A stretch of 59,782 nt of DNA from Anaerotignum sp. (GCA_020024265.1 JAHHTW010000011.1:1-59782); one strand, 5' to 3'. Numbered from the stretch's first letter, positions 19,358 through 29,024 are shown. Made by a program: numbers and translations. The notes: generated by a model not told the origin, from the letters alone.

Positions 19358-19740
19358 TTTTCTTCCCTCCTCATCCATTCTTTTTGCAAGAGCTGCATGA
19401 CTTTTTCCAATGTTAAACCATTTGCTTTTGCCTGTTGTATAAAATCGCCTACCAAGCCTGCTGTAAACTCCTCTTGAATTTTTTCATAAATGGTATCATC
19501 CCAGTGAATTGTACTGACTGCATTTTGAGGTGTCACCACAAACCCCTCCTCTTCCATCAAACGAAATGCTTTTTGTACCGTATTGGGATTGATTTTCAAT
19601 ATTGCAGCCACCTCTCTTCTGGACGGCAGAGAGTCTCCTTTTTCCACAGCACCAATGAAAATCTGGCGTTTGACAAATGTAGCAATTTGTACGTATACAG
19701 GTTCTGACACATGTAATATCAACTTCCGAAAATCCAACAA
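19354..19740 (-). CDS. GntR-family regulator, YtrA type
   Basis: This is a 128-residue short GntR repressor. The winged HTH occupies residues about 10-75 (PVYVQIATFVKRQIFIGAV, LPSRREVAAILKINPNTVQK), followed by the short C-terminal helices of the YtrA subfamily. I favour the TTG at 19740 because GGGGGG lies 6-7 bp upstream and the resulting length fits the family; upstream ATGs lack sites. It leads the ABC operon, and a perfect 9-9-9 inverted repeat sits over its promoter, so autoregulation is likely. Confidence 0.88.
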   Translation of the reverse strand: MLDFRKLILHVSEPVYVQIATFVKRQIFIGAVEKGDSLPSRREVAAILKINPNTVQKAFRLMEEEGFVVTPQNAVSTIHWDDTIYEKIQEEFTAGLVGDFIQQAKANGLTLEKVMQLLQKEWMRREEK

Positions 19741-19773
19741 CGCTTTTCCCCCCCTTTCCAACTGTATCATATA

Positions 19774-19800
19774 TATAATACACTTTATATCTGTATTATA
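19774..19800 (-). promoter_or_regulatory. Operator/promoter of the Ytr-type operon
   Basis: The perfect inverted repeat TATAATACA-N9-TGTATTATA spans 19774-19800 and contains a -10-like TATAAT on the minus strand. It lies about 35 bp upstream of the regulator start. This is the expected location of a YtrA-class operator; binding is inferred. Confidence 0.6.
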
Positions 19801-19900
19801 GCAGTGATACACTTATACGTCCATAACCAATACCAAAATTAAGATTTTTTTAATATTTATATCCCACATTTTTCCCATTGTAATGCATCATGGATTTTTA

Positions 19901-19928
19901 TTGACGCTTTGAACGAATATGTTATAAT
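19901..19928 (+). promoter_or_regulatory. Promoter of adenine deaminase gene
   Basis: TTGACG (19901-19906) and TATAAT (19923-19928) are 16 bp apart. The predicted transcript has a leader of about 235 nt before the ade start codon. Confidence 0.7.
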
Positions 19929-19967
19929 ATTCCCAATACAATACAGGCTTTTAGATTGTATAACATA

Positions 19968-20041
19968 CATACAATTGATACATATGGTAAACAGTAAATA
20001 CGATCATCACAAACCATTTTTTTCATGCTTGTATGTTTTTT
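19968..20041 (+). promoter_or_regulatory. Possible attenuator in the ade leader
   Basis: In the long leader, CATACAA (19968-19974) can pair with TTGTATG (20029-20035), which is followed at once by six T residues. This resembles a terminator-type expression platform. The enclosed 54 nt do not match the conserved core of the purine riboswitch by eye. Confidence 0.3.
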
Positions 20042-20171
20042 ATGATACAATCATACACAGACATGGCTTGGAGGTATGCGCAAAAAAATTTTTTTCGTAT
20101 ATCACATCATATAAAAATTGCTCTTTGAATCAAAGGCTTACCAAACGATCAATAGAATGAGAGGTTATGGA

Positions 20172-21902
20172 ATGAATAAAGAAATGCTAAAAAAACTGAT
20201 TCTTACTGGAAAAGGTGAAATACCAGCGGATGTTGTCATCAAAAACTGCCATATTGTCAATGTATTTACCGGTGAAATCGAACAAGGCGATATTGCCATC
20301 TCCGACAACCAGATTGCCGGAATTGGCGTCTATCACGGCAAAACAGAAATTGATGCCAATGGCAGATATGCAGCACCCGGCTTTATTGACAGCCATATTC
20401 ATATTGAATCCTCCTATGTCAGCCCAGAGGAACTTGGAAGATTGCTTGTGCCACACGGCGCCTCCACCATCATTGCCGATCCTCATGAAATCGTCAACGT
20501 TATGGGGATCAAAGGTTTAGACTATATGATGGCAGCTGCAAAAAACACAAAAATGGACATCAAATTCATGCTGCCCTCCTGCGTACCGGCTACTCCCTTT
20601 GAACATTCCGGCTATGTATTGGATGCAGAAAAAATGGAAGAACCTATCACAAGAGCAGATGTACTTGGCTTAGGCGAGTTTATGAATTTCCCCGGTGTCA
20701 TCCATGCAGAGGATGCGACACTGGATAAACTTATGGTTGCGAAAAATGCAGGAAAATTGATTGACGGACACTCTCCCGGTTTAATCGGAAAGGATCTGGC
20801 AGCATATGCATGTGCCAGAATTCAAAATGACCATGAATGCAGTACTGTAGAAGAAATGAAAGCCCGTATTGCTATGGGAATGTATGTATTGATTCGTGAA
20901 GGCTCTGCCTGCCATGATTTGCGTAACCTCATAAAAGGGGTTACGCCAGAAAACAGCCGTCGTTGCCTGCTTTGCTCCGATGATCGCCAGCCCAAAACCA
21001 TATTAACAGAGGGGCATTTGGATAGTCACCTTCGTATGTGTGTGGAAGAAGGACTGGATGCTGTCACTGCCATTCGTATGGCAACACTCAATGCGGCAGA
21101 ATGTTTCCACCTGTATGACAGAGGTGCCATTGCGCCGGGATATCTTGCCAACATTGTACTACTGGACGATTTGACACAATTCCATGTACATAAAGTATGG
21201 ATACAAGGTGAACTGGTAGCAGAAGAAGGCGTTTATTTGCCGCATTTTGAAGCATACGATATTGCGGAAGTCAAAAACAGTGTACACCTAAATCAATTTT
21301 CTGTTGAAAAATTGAAAATGCCTTTGACATCCGATCACGTGCATGTGATTGCCATTCAGCCAGACGGCGTTGTCACAAAAAAGGAAACGGCACATATTGC
21401 ATTGGAAAATGGAGAATTTGTATTCTCTCCAAATGTGGATTTGGTAAAGGTCGCCGTAGTGGAACGTCATCAAATGACCGGAAATGTGGCTTGCGGATTT
21501 TTGAAAGGCTATGGCATCAAAGAGGGTGCCGTTGCTTTATCTGTGGCACACGATTCTCACAATATCATTGTAACCGGTGTGAGTGATGCGGAAATGGCAT
21601 ACGCTGTGGAAAGTCTGGAAAAACAAAACGGTGGCATTGTTTTGGTGAAAAATGGGGAAGTGATTGAAAGCATGCCCATGCCGATTGCAGGTTTGATGAG
21701 TGACCAAAGCGGTGAATGGGTGAATCGGAAGCTGACAGATATTCATACAAAGGCTTATGAGGAACTGGGTATTGACAAAGGTGTCGAGCCTGTGATGACA
21801 CTTTGCTTTATGTCACTGGCAGTCATTCCTGAAATCAAAATTACAGATATGGGACTGTTTGATGTGGAAACATTTTCTTTCCTTCCGGTAAATTGTTCCT
21901 AA
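20172..21902 (+). CDS. ade: Adenine deaminase
   Basis: This 576-residue protein deaminates adenine to hypoxanthine in purine salvage. It shows the amidohydrolase metal motif (PGFIDSHIHIESS), the SCVPATPFE segment, and a C-terminal domain with MALSVAHDSHN-like and ETFSFLPV signatures typical of AdeC/YerA-type adenine deaminases. Length fits the family. The start at 20172 follows AGAGG by about 8 bp; 18 upstream codons lack a site. It is monocistronic, with its own promoter, a long leader and a downstream hairpin. Confidence 0.95.
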   Translation: MNKEMLKKLILTGKGEIPADVVIKNCHIVNVFTGEIEQGDIAISDNQIAGIGVYHGKTEIDANGRYAAPGFIDSHIHIESSYVSPEELGRLLVPHGASTIIADPHEIVNVMGIKGLDYMMAAAKNTKMDIKFMLPSCVPATPFEHSGYVLDAEKMEEPITRADVLGLGEFMNFPGVIHAEDATLDKLMVAKNAGKLIDGHSPGLIGKDLAAYACARIQNDHECSTVEEMKARIAMGMYVLIREGSACHDLRNLIKGVTPENSRRCLLCSDDRQPKTILTEGHLDSHLRMCVEEGLDAVTAIRMATLNAAECFHLYDRGAIAPGYLANIVLLDDLTQFHVHKVWIQGELVAEEGVYLPHFEAYDIAEVKNSVHLNQFSVEKLKMPLTSDHVHVIAIQPDGVVTKKETAHIALENGEFVFSPNVDLVKVAVVERHQMTGNVACGFLKGYGIKEGAVALSVAHDSHNIIVTGVSDAEMAYAVESLEKQNGGIVLVKNGEVIESMPMPIAGLMSDQSGEWVNRKLTDIHTKAYEELGIDKGVEPVMTLCFMSLAVIPEIKITDMGLFDVETFSFLPVNCS

Positions 21903-22113
21903 TCTGAAAAATGGTAAATGATGAAGCACTGACAGTTTGTCATAGCAATCCTTTGAACGAAAAAAGAAGCCGTTTGATGGTATGGAAGTAGACGTAACGC
22001 TTTCTCGTTATATAGGAATAACATCAAATAGATTGGCACAATGCCATGATACAGATGCATCAAAAGCTTTTCTTGAGCATGTGAAACTGCTTTTTTGATA
22101 TTCTCTGTGGCAT

Positions 22114-22172
22114 AAAAAACACCCTGCTTATGATACAGTATGGCATACTGTATCACAAACGGGGTGTTTTTT
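22114..22172. terminator. Bidirectional terminator between ade and the YhfC-like gene
   Basis: AAAAAACACCC on the left pairs with GGGTGTTTTTT on the right, enclosing an inner perfect stem GATACAGTA/TACTGTATC. A-run and T-run flank it on both sides, so it can end both convergent transcripts. Confidence 0.85.
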
Positions 22173-22197
22173 CACATACATACAAAGTTTCTATTTT

Positions 22198-22737
22198 TTA
22201 AGGCATTACCGATGACCTGCTATCCTTCGATGATATTTGGGCTTTTTCATTTTGAATATACAATTTTCGAAAAATGATTCCAACTGTTAGTGCGATAAAC
22301 AAATTGAACAACGCTATAAAAAATGCAGTCCGAGAGTTTGCCCAAGCAACAGAAGAATCATATCCCCACATCAAAATTCCTCCTATAAAGTCCAAGAAGA
22401 AATGTAGCATAACCGCCAACACAACAAACAACCACACTCGTTTTTTTTCAAACATTTTATAAAATACAACCAATGTTAATGTACAATGCATCACCATTGC
22501 AATCGGACGATTGATGAGAAGCATAAAACTAGATAAGTTCAGTGGCATATAGATGGATTCTTGCATATCCATTAAAACAAGCAGCCCAAGCCCCCCTATT
22601 GCCTCTAGCCCTCCATGCCCAAGACCACAGGCTATCGCTTCATGATATTGATGGTTTAACACTTCCTCTCTTGTCATTTGATGTGCCACAACTGCTTGGA
22701 GCCGATGGATGATTTCCTCTCTTTTGGGTTGTATCAT
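22198..22737 (-). CDS. Short YhfC-like membrane protein
   Basis: This is a 179-residue protein with four predicted transmembrane helices. It carries the GLGHGGLEAI motif characteristic of the YhfC family (putative intramembrane metalloproteases), plus a later HFFLDFIGG motif with a second conserved His. Full-length YhfC proteins are about 250 residues and have N-terminal helices and an EE motif that are missing here. Yet GGAGG lies 7 bp before the ATG, so this is a real translated start and not merely a truncated frame. It is either a naturally short family member or a remnant that still has a start. The substrate is unknown. Confidence 0.7.
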   Translation of the reverse strand: MIQPKREEIIHRLQAVVAHQMTREEVLNHQYHEAIACGLGHGGLEAIGGLGLLVLMDMQESIYMPLNLSSFMLLINRPIAMVMHCTLTLVVFYKMFEKKRVWLFVVLAVMLHFFLDFIGGILMWGYDSSVAWANSRTAFFIALFNLFIALTVGIIFRKLYIQNEKAQISSKDSRSSVMP

Positions 22738-22981
22738 AAAATTCCTCCATTGATTTTTTATGTTTGCAATTCATATGACGTAAATACATTTTATTGTACT
22801 TGATGTTTCTTTCTCTATACAAATTTTGTGTATCATATGCACTGTGCAAAAAATATCCTATATTTTATAAAACAAAAAACAATGAAATTTTACCTTCTCA
22901 TCACTTCCTTTGATATCCTTTTTATTTTTTTACAATTCATATTCAAAAGTATGCAATAACAAAAAATATCTGCATGACAAA

Positions 22982-23009
22982 AGCGGCGTTGCTTATGTAA
23001 CGCCGCTTC
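22982..23009 (-). terminator. Terminator of the SLH protein gene
   Basis: A GC-rich 10-bp perfect stem (AAGCGGCGTT/AACGCCGCTT) with an 8-nt loop is followed by a T-run on the minus strand. It lies 50 bp after the SLH gene stop. Confidence 0.85.
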
Positions 23010-23059
23010 TATGAGAATTCGTTTTTTGATGCAGACAAAAAACACAATATCAAAACCGA

Positions 23060-26000
23060 TTATTTCTGTATTTTGCCATTTACCACTTTGAATGTTAATG
23101 CATCATAATGGCTACTTGCTTTTGCAGTAATGGTAACTGTGAAAGTACCCGTACCATTGCCAAAGCAATCTGCGGTAAAGTCAATTTGTGTATTGCCAAT
23201 GTTTTCTCCTCCATCTGATAATACATACTTCTTAACTGGTTGACTGGATTCAAACATGCCAATCAATGGAATTACAGTTACAGAGGAATCTTCTTCAGAT
23301 GTAACCTTAATTTCTTGAATATTTCTCAAATATGGTGATGCAAAAGCCGGATCTTGGAAAATGACACGATATCCTTCTACCGTACCAGAAGGAGAAAAAC
23401 CATAAGAAATGGTTGTACTTGTCATTTTCTGAACTATAGGCAGTGTCGGTTTGATAGAACCATCCTCTGTCAAAACAATCGAAATGGTAGCTTCTTTATA
23501 GCCTTTTGCCTGAATCGTAACGGTATTTTTGTTTCCTTTTTGGAAAGCACTGGGATGTAAAATCAATGTATCCGTCGTTTTTTTATACTCCTTATCTTTC
23601 AATGCAGGTGGAAAATAACCTTCAAATTGCTGTAAGGTGTAACTTTGCCCCTCAACAGAAACAGCGGTAATTGCATCTACATAGGTACGGTCAAATACGA
23701 GTTTGTAATTTTGAGAATCCATACCTATTGCATATCTGGGTACATCTTTTTCCTTTGCTTCCTCTGCCTTAGGTACTGTCAATACGACCGTTTGATCTTG
23801 ATAGCCTGTTGCCTGAATCACAACATTATGTTTCCCTTCTGCCAAATCACCAACATTCAAAGACAGCTTTTGCGTCATATTATCTGTATAATACTGATTT
23901 GTGTTTTTCAGTTCAATATCGCTTCCCTTTGTATAAGAAGTACCATCTACCTGTACAACACTGATTTTGTTCAAATAAGCTCTGACATCATCTCCTGCAA
24001 AGGTAACATCATACAAAGTGCCATCTTTGCTTCTTTTGGTCACAGTACCTTCTGGTGTAACAACAGAAGGCTCTGGTCCGTCAGGTTTCAGAGTGCCTGT
24101 TGCAATATTCCCCTTTGCATCCAATGTAATTGTTTTGGTGAACCGAACTTGATCGCCTGCCTGAATCACAATGGTATTTTCCTGACTGTTTTTGAAAGCA
24201 TTTTGATGCATATGAACTCTTGCATAGCTTACATCTTTTTCCAAACTATATGTATTTTCTGACAATATTCCCAAAGGATTGGTTGTCATCTGGTATACAA
24301 CATCATTTACACGAACACTTGTTATTGCATTCATAAATGCTGTATTTGCTTCCTTAAATGACAATACATAATTGCCAGCATATTTTTCAACCCTACCTTC
24401 CGTAGGTGCTGTAATTTCTGTATCCGGCATTTCTGGAACAATTTCATCACCTTTGGTAACTTCTACAGTAACTGTCTGTTCTGCATATCCATCGGACAGA
24501 ATGATGATCTTATATGTGCCAACCTGACCTTTGAATACAGCTTCTTTGAATATATCCTTTCCAATGGTCAGCTTATTGTTTGCTACAGTATATCCATTTT
24601 CTACCAAAGTAGATTCTGTATCGCCCTTATGAATGATGCGTTCCTTTCCATCAGGAGCAATCATCTTCACACCTTTGAGATGTGCAAAGAAATCACAATT
24701 CCCCTCTGTATGTGCTACATCACAGGTTACTACAATTGACTCGTTGTTCTTCACAGCAGGTGCGCTAAATGTTACGTCTTCCTTTGGTCTTTCTACAGAA
24801 AATGTAACTTCTTTTGTCAGGTATCCTTTTTTCTGGATATGTAATGTATATGTTTTTCCTTTTTCCAGGTCTGCAATGGTCATTGTATTGCCATCAACGG
24901 TATATGCCCCTGGCTTCATCGGAGTCAGAGAGCCATTCATATAGAATGTTGCATCTGTAAAATAATTTGGATCATCAGCAGTAATGGTGGCTGTTGTCCC
25001 ATCAACACTTACATTCAAATCCAATACATCCTTGTTGACTGCTTCACGGAAACTGGTTGTCAAACCAAGCAGATTATCTTCCAATACATGCTTTACAGCA
25101 GCAGGACGATTTGGTGTCTGTACTGCGCCATTATGACCTTCGCCTCGTGCATATTCTGTAAATGTTAGATATTCTCCCTCTGCCTGCGCAACAGAAACAT
25201 CATTGAAGTAGTCATTTACATCGTAAACCGCTTCAGCACCTTCATGGAACACATACAGCTTGTTCATATCCCAACGATCTGCGACACCCTTTGCAAAATC
25301 ATTTGCCAAGCCCAATTCTGTCAAGATTTGTGCGTTTGCCATCAAATCTGCATCTACGATCAAATTACCATTCATCACTCTGCCATCCCCGCCTTCAGAG
25401 GAACCACCACCGGAAGAACCCCCGCCCACAGATGCCGTTGAAATAGCATCATATTGCAAAGCGGTTTTTGTTATTTTTACTTCTTCTACCGGTTTTTCAG
25501 ATGGAATCGCTGCATGATGGAATAATGGTGTAGAGAATTTCTGGAAGCCATCTGCATATACCGTTACCTGATAATTACCATCTTTTGCGAAATAATTGGT
25601 ATGATCGTTATACAGAACCAAACGATTGCCATGCAGGAACCAATCATCATATTTCTTGAGTGTGTGGATCTTTCCATCTGCGTCTTTAAGGTCTACACGA
25701 TATACGGGGCTGGTAATGCCATATGTCATATTTTGAATGATGAAATGTACTTCTTGTCCGCTCGCACCTTCTCCTGCTGCCAATGTGATTTCAGGTACCA
25801 CTTCATTGACTACATGGATCGGGAACAAGTACGACTTCTCATTGGAAGTAATCCGCAGATAGTATCGTCCATTGCTGTAGAAATTCTTCTGTCCCAAGGG
25901 AACAGTAATACTTGCTACAGTATTTGCATTATGCGTAACATTTGTATTCTTTGTATATGTCAGATTGTCATTCAATGTTTGTTTGTTTTCATTATATGCA

Positions 26001-27979
26001 ACCAAAGCTACATTAGAAATACCATCTACAAATGCTCTTTCTTCTGCAGTACCCTTTTCATAGTTGAACATGATTTCTACCTGACCGCTTACACCATAAA
26101 TATTATCTGCATTCGGATCTTCTTTCAATACTGCGTCTGGACGATAAGAAGCAATCGGAAGTTCTTTTCTTTCGTTCAAATCAAATGTGGTTGCCTTTGG
26201 CATAACACGTACCTTACCACTGTCGTCATAATTGGTCAAATGATAATCCCATACATAAATGGGGCCATTCAGCAAGAAGTAGTCCGGCGCTGTTGCTTCT
26301 GTCGGCAAAACCGGTGTTGTAGGGTACAGATTGTCACTCAGCTTCACTGTTTCTGTTTTGCCATTGCCTCTTACCGTCAACTTTGCAGGATTCAGATCTG
26401 TAACCTCCCATTTTACAATACTGCCATCATCGGTTACATTACTTACCGCATTTGTAATATCTGTACCATCTACAGACAATGTGCAGTTTTTTATGCCGTT
26501 GCCTTGTGTAAACTGTACCACCACATATTGCAGCATACCACCCTTATACAGATGTACCAATTTGGTGTTTTTGACATCAATCAAGCTGATCGCTTCAGGC
26601 TTGCTTCCGCCGCCACCACTGGAACCGCCGCTAGAAGAACCGCCACCACCGCCGGAGCTGCCACTGGAACCGCCACCACCGCCGGAGCTGCCACCAGTAT
26701 TAGGTTTTTCCTGTGTATTTTGCTCTGTTTTTTTGGAATCACCGCTCTGAACCTTTTCTTTGCCTGCGGTAACGTCTTGCGCATCTTTCGATACACTTAC
26801 CTCTGTATTTGGTGTATCTACTGAAACATGGCTTCCACTTACCTCTACCTTTTCTACCTTACCATCGCCTGCTACAGCAACATGGTCTGCATTTATTTTG
26901 ACATCAGAAACTTCAGCACCCTTTTGGGCAGAAAGCTTTGTTCCTTCCGCTTCTTTGCTTATGACAACATAATTGACAACGCCACTGTGGATGGTTACAT
27001 CTGCTGGTTTTACAACAACAATACTGTCTACATTACCGTCCAGTTTCACATCACCCTTTGTGATGATCTGTGGTACTTTGCTTTCCTGAATGGAAATTGC
27101 CGCTTTCTTTGTAGGGTTTGCTACAATAATATTTTTTGCTGTTGCATTTTTTATCTCAATTCCCTGATTGCCACCACGTACCAAAATAGAACCTGTTACA
27201 GTTACGCCATCCAGATTCATATGTTCTGCACCATCTGCAATGATCAAGTTTCCACGGATTGTTACCCCGTTTAAATTCACATGATTGTCACGTACCACTA
27301 CATTCCCCTCAATCACATCGCCTTTGCCCTGCTGTTCAGAAAGAGAATGTACATTTGTTTCTGTAATATAGGTGCCTACCATATTATTCATAATCTGTGC
27401 AAATTCTGCACGAGTGATGTTGCTTTTTGCATTGATGTTGCCATTTGCACCATGTACATATCCTGCTTCTACCATAGCAGCCAGAGAGCCCTTTGCCCAA
27501 TCCGCAATTTTTGCATTGTCTGCAAAACCCTGCAATGCTGCAAGATTGCCCGCATCCATAGAGAATACACGGCTCAAAATCGCAAATGCTTCCTCTCGAG
27601 ATACCGGATCATTGGGACGCAATTGACCATCTCCACCAAAGAGTACTCCCATATGCACAGCCTTTGCCATACTATCGTAATACCATGCATCATGCTTTAC
27701 ATCCCCAAACGCATTTAATTTTGCAGTGTCCTTTGCGCCAAATGCACGGTCAATCATAGCAGCCATTTGTGCACGTGTCACATTACCGTTTGGCTGGATG
27801 GTTCCATCGCCCATACCACTAAGCAAACCGTTTTTTACTGCCTGTTCCATTGCCTGTGCTGACCAGTTTGTCGGAAAATCAGAAAAATCGCCTTTCGAAA
27901 TTTCTGCATAAACACTTTGATTCGACAACAGCATCATTGTTGCCATTGTACATGCAAAAATTCTTTTTTTGTTTAACAT
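23060..27979 (-). CDS. Large SLH-domain surface protein with beta-helix and HID-like repeats
   Basis: This 1,639-residue exported protein has a signal peptide (1-26) and three SLH domains (about 31-82, 91-140, 151-203) that bind secondary wall polymers. A polymer-like right-handed beta-helix follows at about 215-410, with repeats such as VTIRGNLIIADGAEHMNLDG. Then comes a Gly/Ser-rich linker of about 35 residues. The long remainder holds many Ig-like beta modules, several resembling DUF1533/hemoglobin-interacting-type domains (SVEGQSYTL…TVTIQAKGYKEATI). A second GS linker lies mid-protein. GGAGG 11 bp before the ATG at 27979 fixes the start over an ATG 23 codons earlier. It is likely an S-layer-associated adhesin or binding protein; the ligand is unknown. 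Confidence 0.9.
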   Translation of the reverse strand: MLNKKRIFACTMATMMLLSNQSVYAEISKGDFSDFPTNWSAQAMEQAVKNGLLSGMGDGTIQPNGNVTRAQMAAMIDRAFGAKDTAKLNAFGDVKHDAWYYDSMAKAVHMGVLFGGDGQLRPNDPVSREEAFAILSRVFSMDAGNLAALQGFADNAKIADWAKGSLAAMVEAGYVHGANGNINAKSNITRAEFAQIMNNMVGTYITETNVHSLSEQQGKGDVIEGNVVVRDNHVNLNGVTIRGNLIIADGAEHMNLDGVTVTGSILVRGGNQGIEIKNATAKNIIVANPTKKAAISIQESKVPQIITKGDVKLDGNVDSIVVVKPADVTIHSGVVNYVVISKEAEGTKLSAQKGAEVSDVKINADHVAVAGDGKVEKVEVSGSHVSVDTPNTEVSVSKDAQDVTAGKEKVQSGDSKKTEQNTQEKPNTGGSSGGGGGSSGSSGGGGGSSSGGSSGGGGSKPEAISLIDVKNTKLVHLYKGGMLQYVVVQFTQGNGIKNCTLSVDGTDITNAVSNVTDDGSIVKWEVTDLNPAKLTVRGNGKTETVKLSDNLYPTTPVLPTEATAPDYFLLNGPIYVWDYHLTNYDDSGKVRVMPKATTFDLNERKELPIASYRPDAVLKEDPNADNIYGVSGQVEIMFNYEKGTAEERAFVDGISNVALVAYNENKQTLNDNLTYTKNTNVTHNANTVASITVPLGQKNFYSNGRYYLRITSNEKSYLFPIHVVNEVVPEITLAAGEGASGQEVHFIIQNMTYGITSPVYRVDLKDADGKIHTLKKYDDWFLHGNRLVLYNDHTNYFAKDGNYQVTVYADGFQKFSTPLFHHAAIPSEKPVEEVKITKTALQYDAISTASVGGGSSGGGSSEGGDGRVMNGNLIVDADLMANAQILTELGLANDFAKGVADRWDMNKLYVFHEGAEAVYDVNDYFNDVSVAQAEGEYLTFTEYARGEGHNGAVQTPNRPAAVKHVLEDNLLGLTTSFREAVNKDVLDLNVSVDGTTATITADDPNYFTDATFYMNGSLTPMKPGAYTVDGNTMTIADLEKGKTYTLHIQKKGYLTKEVTFSVERPKEDVTFSAPAVKNNESIVVTCDVAHTEGNCDFFAHLKGVKMIAPDGKERIIHKGDTESTLVENGYTVANNKLTIGKDIFKEAVFKGQVGTYKIIILSDGYAEQTVTVEVTKGDEIVPEMPDTEITAPTEGRVEKYAGNYVLSFKEANTAFMNAITSVRVNDVVYQMTTNPLGILSENTYSLEKDVSYARVHMHQNAFKNSQENTIVIQAGDQVRFTKTITLDAKGNIATGTLKPDGPEPSVVTPEGTVTKRSKDGTLYDVTFAGDDVRAYLNKISVVQVDGTSYTKGSDIELKNTNQYYTDNMTQKLSLNVGDLAEGKHNVVIQATGYQDQTVVLTVPKAEEAKEKDVPRYAIGMDSQNYKLVFDRTYVDAITAVSVEGQSYTLQQFEGYFPPALKDKEYKKTTDTLILHPSAFQKGNKNTVTIQAKGYKEATISIVLTEDGSIKPTLPIVQKMTSTTISYGFSPSGTVEGYRVIFQDPAFASPYLRNIQEIKVTSEEDSSVTVIPLIGMFESSQPVKKYVLSDGGENIGNTQIDFTADCFGNGTGTFTVTITAKASSHYDALTFKVVNGKIQK

Positions 27980-28042
27980 AAATTTCAGTACCTCCTTCCA
28001 TGATTGAAACATCTCACAGGATAAACAAACGCTACCTAAAGT

Positions 28043-28097
28043 TAGCATATTCTAACTATTGATGAAAAATTTTAACACGTATTGATTGCCATGTCAA
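28043..28097 (-). promoter_or_regulatory. Promoter of the SLH protein gene
   Basis: On the minus strand TTGACA (28097-28092) and TAAAAT (28074-28069) are separated by exactly 17 bp. An inverted repeat GTTAG-N6-CTAAC (28043-28058) falls just downstream of the predicted start, in the roughly 80-nt leader. Confidence 0.7.
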
Positions 28098-28099
28098 CT

Positions 28100-29020
28100 C
28101 ATATCTTTCGTAATTTGCGAACACTTTTTGAGTGACAGATCATAGTGAAATGGAATCATTCTCTACCTTATGTGTAAAGAATTACGTGTTTTTTGTGTTA
28201 CATTCTTTTTTCTGAAGCACTTTTTCTGTTATGAAAAATCTCCATAAAACAAAACCAATATATCATTTTTTCATGTGGAACATAATAACGAAAATTTTGG
28301 AAAAATCCATGGATATTGGGATTACAAAGCCAATTATGTATCATTCCTTTTTTACAAAAACAGATAACAAAAAGAGTAGCCATTGCGGTTGCTAGAATAA
28401 AAATTGACTAAATGATGATACAATGATCAGAAGTTCGAATAGATCTATAAAAGTATAGCATAAATTCATTCCCATTACCAGTAAAATTTATACAAAATCT
28501 CAAATATCTATTTCAGACAAAAAAATAACAATATATGTATAAAAAATTATTAGAAAAGTGTATATATTTTAATTTTACAACATTTATTTTGCACAGTATG
28601 ATATACGAAATAATATATAGTGTGATTTTTATACCAAACGGAGCAGAAAAGAACAACTATATATCCGTATTGAAACAATATACACTGTGGACCTTTGCCA
28701 TAAAGAAATGGCACAGCGGTTTGCTATACAAAACCTTGACACCATAACAAATAGCCTGATTTTTTATATATGAACAAAGAAATATCGTTCTCATGAGGGT
28801 TCCGTTGATGCGATTGTACCAAATGAGAATTTTTATACCGAAAAACAAAATCTGAAATGTAGTATGGATGCTACTTATAAGAATTTTAGTCCATACAGTT
28901 CTTCAGGTCAAAGCGAATGGAGTATCTGGATAACTGCAACAACGAGCGTGTCAAACTTTTGCTATAAATGCTGTAATGAAGTGTCTTCTATGATCAATCT
29001 TATATTGTCAGAAAGGATTT
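28100..29020. other. Gene-poor AT-rich region with possible IS debris
   Basis: No intact gene is seen. Around 28917-28965 one plus-strand frame reads MEYLDNCNNERVKLLL, faintly like the C-terminal part of IS3-family transposases. It borders an IS256-like fragment. The region looks like an insertion scar between the SLH gene and the BMC locus. This is suggestive only. Confidence 0.4.
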
Positions 29021-29024
29021 TGCT

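Noticed and set aside
19929..20171. Purine riboswitch upstream of ade
   Set aside because: An ATATGG block is present, but the paired P2/P3 stems and conserved loop residues of the purine aptamer are not recognisable. Only a possible attenuator stem is reported.
21899..22156. An 85-codon minus-strand frame after ade
   Set aside because: Its start lies inside the terminator hairpin, it has no ribosome binding site and it overlaps the end of ade. It is probably a chance frame.
26580..26700. CRISPR-like or tandem DNA repeat signal
   Set aside because: The repetition is the Gly/Ser-coding linker of the SLH protein and not a spacer-repeat array. No other regular repeats were seen in the window.
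25601..26824. A 407-codon plus-strand frame opposite the SLH gene
   Set aside because: It is antisense to a well-supported secreted protein, is full of Cys, Ile and His, and lacks a ribosome binding site. It is a shadow of the opposite strand.
28420..28460. tRNA-like GTTCGAAT segment
   Set aside because: The flanking bases do not form acceptor, D or anticodon stems, so no tRNA can be folded here.
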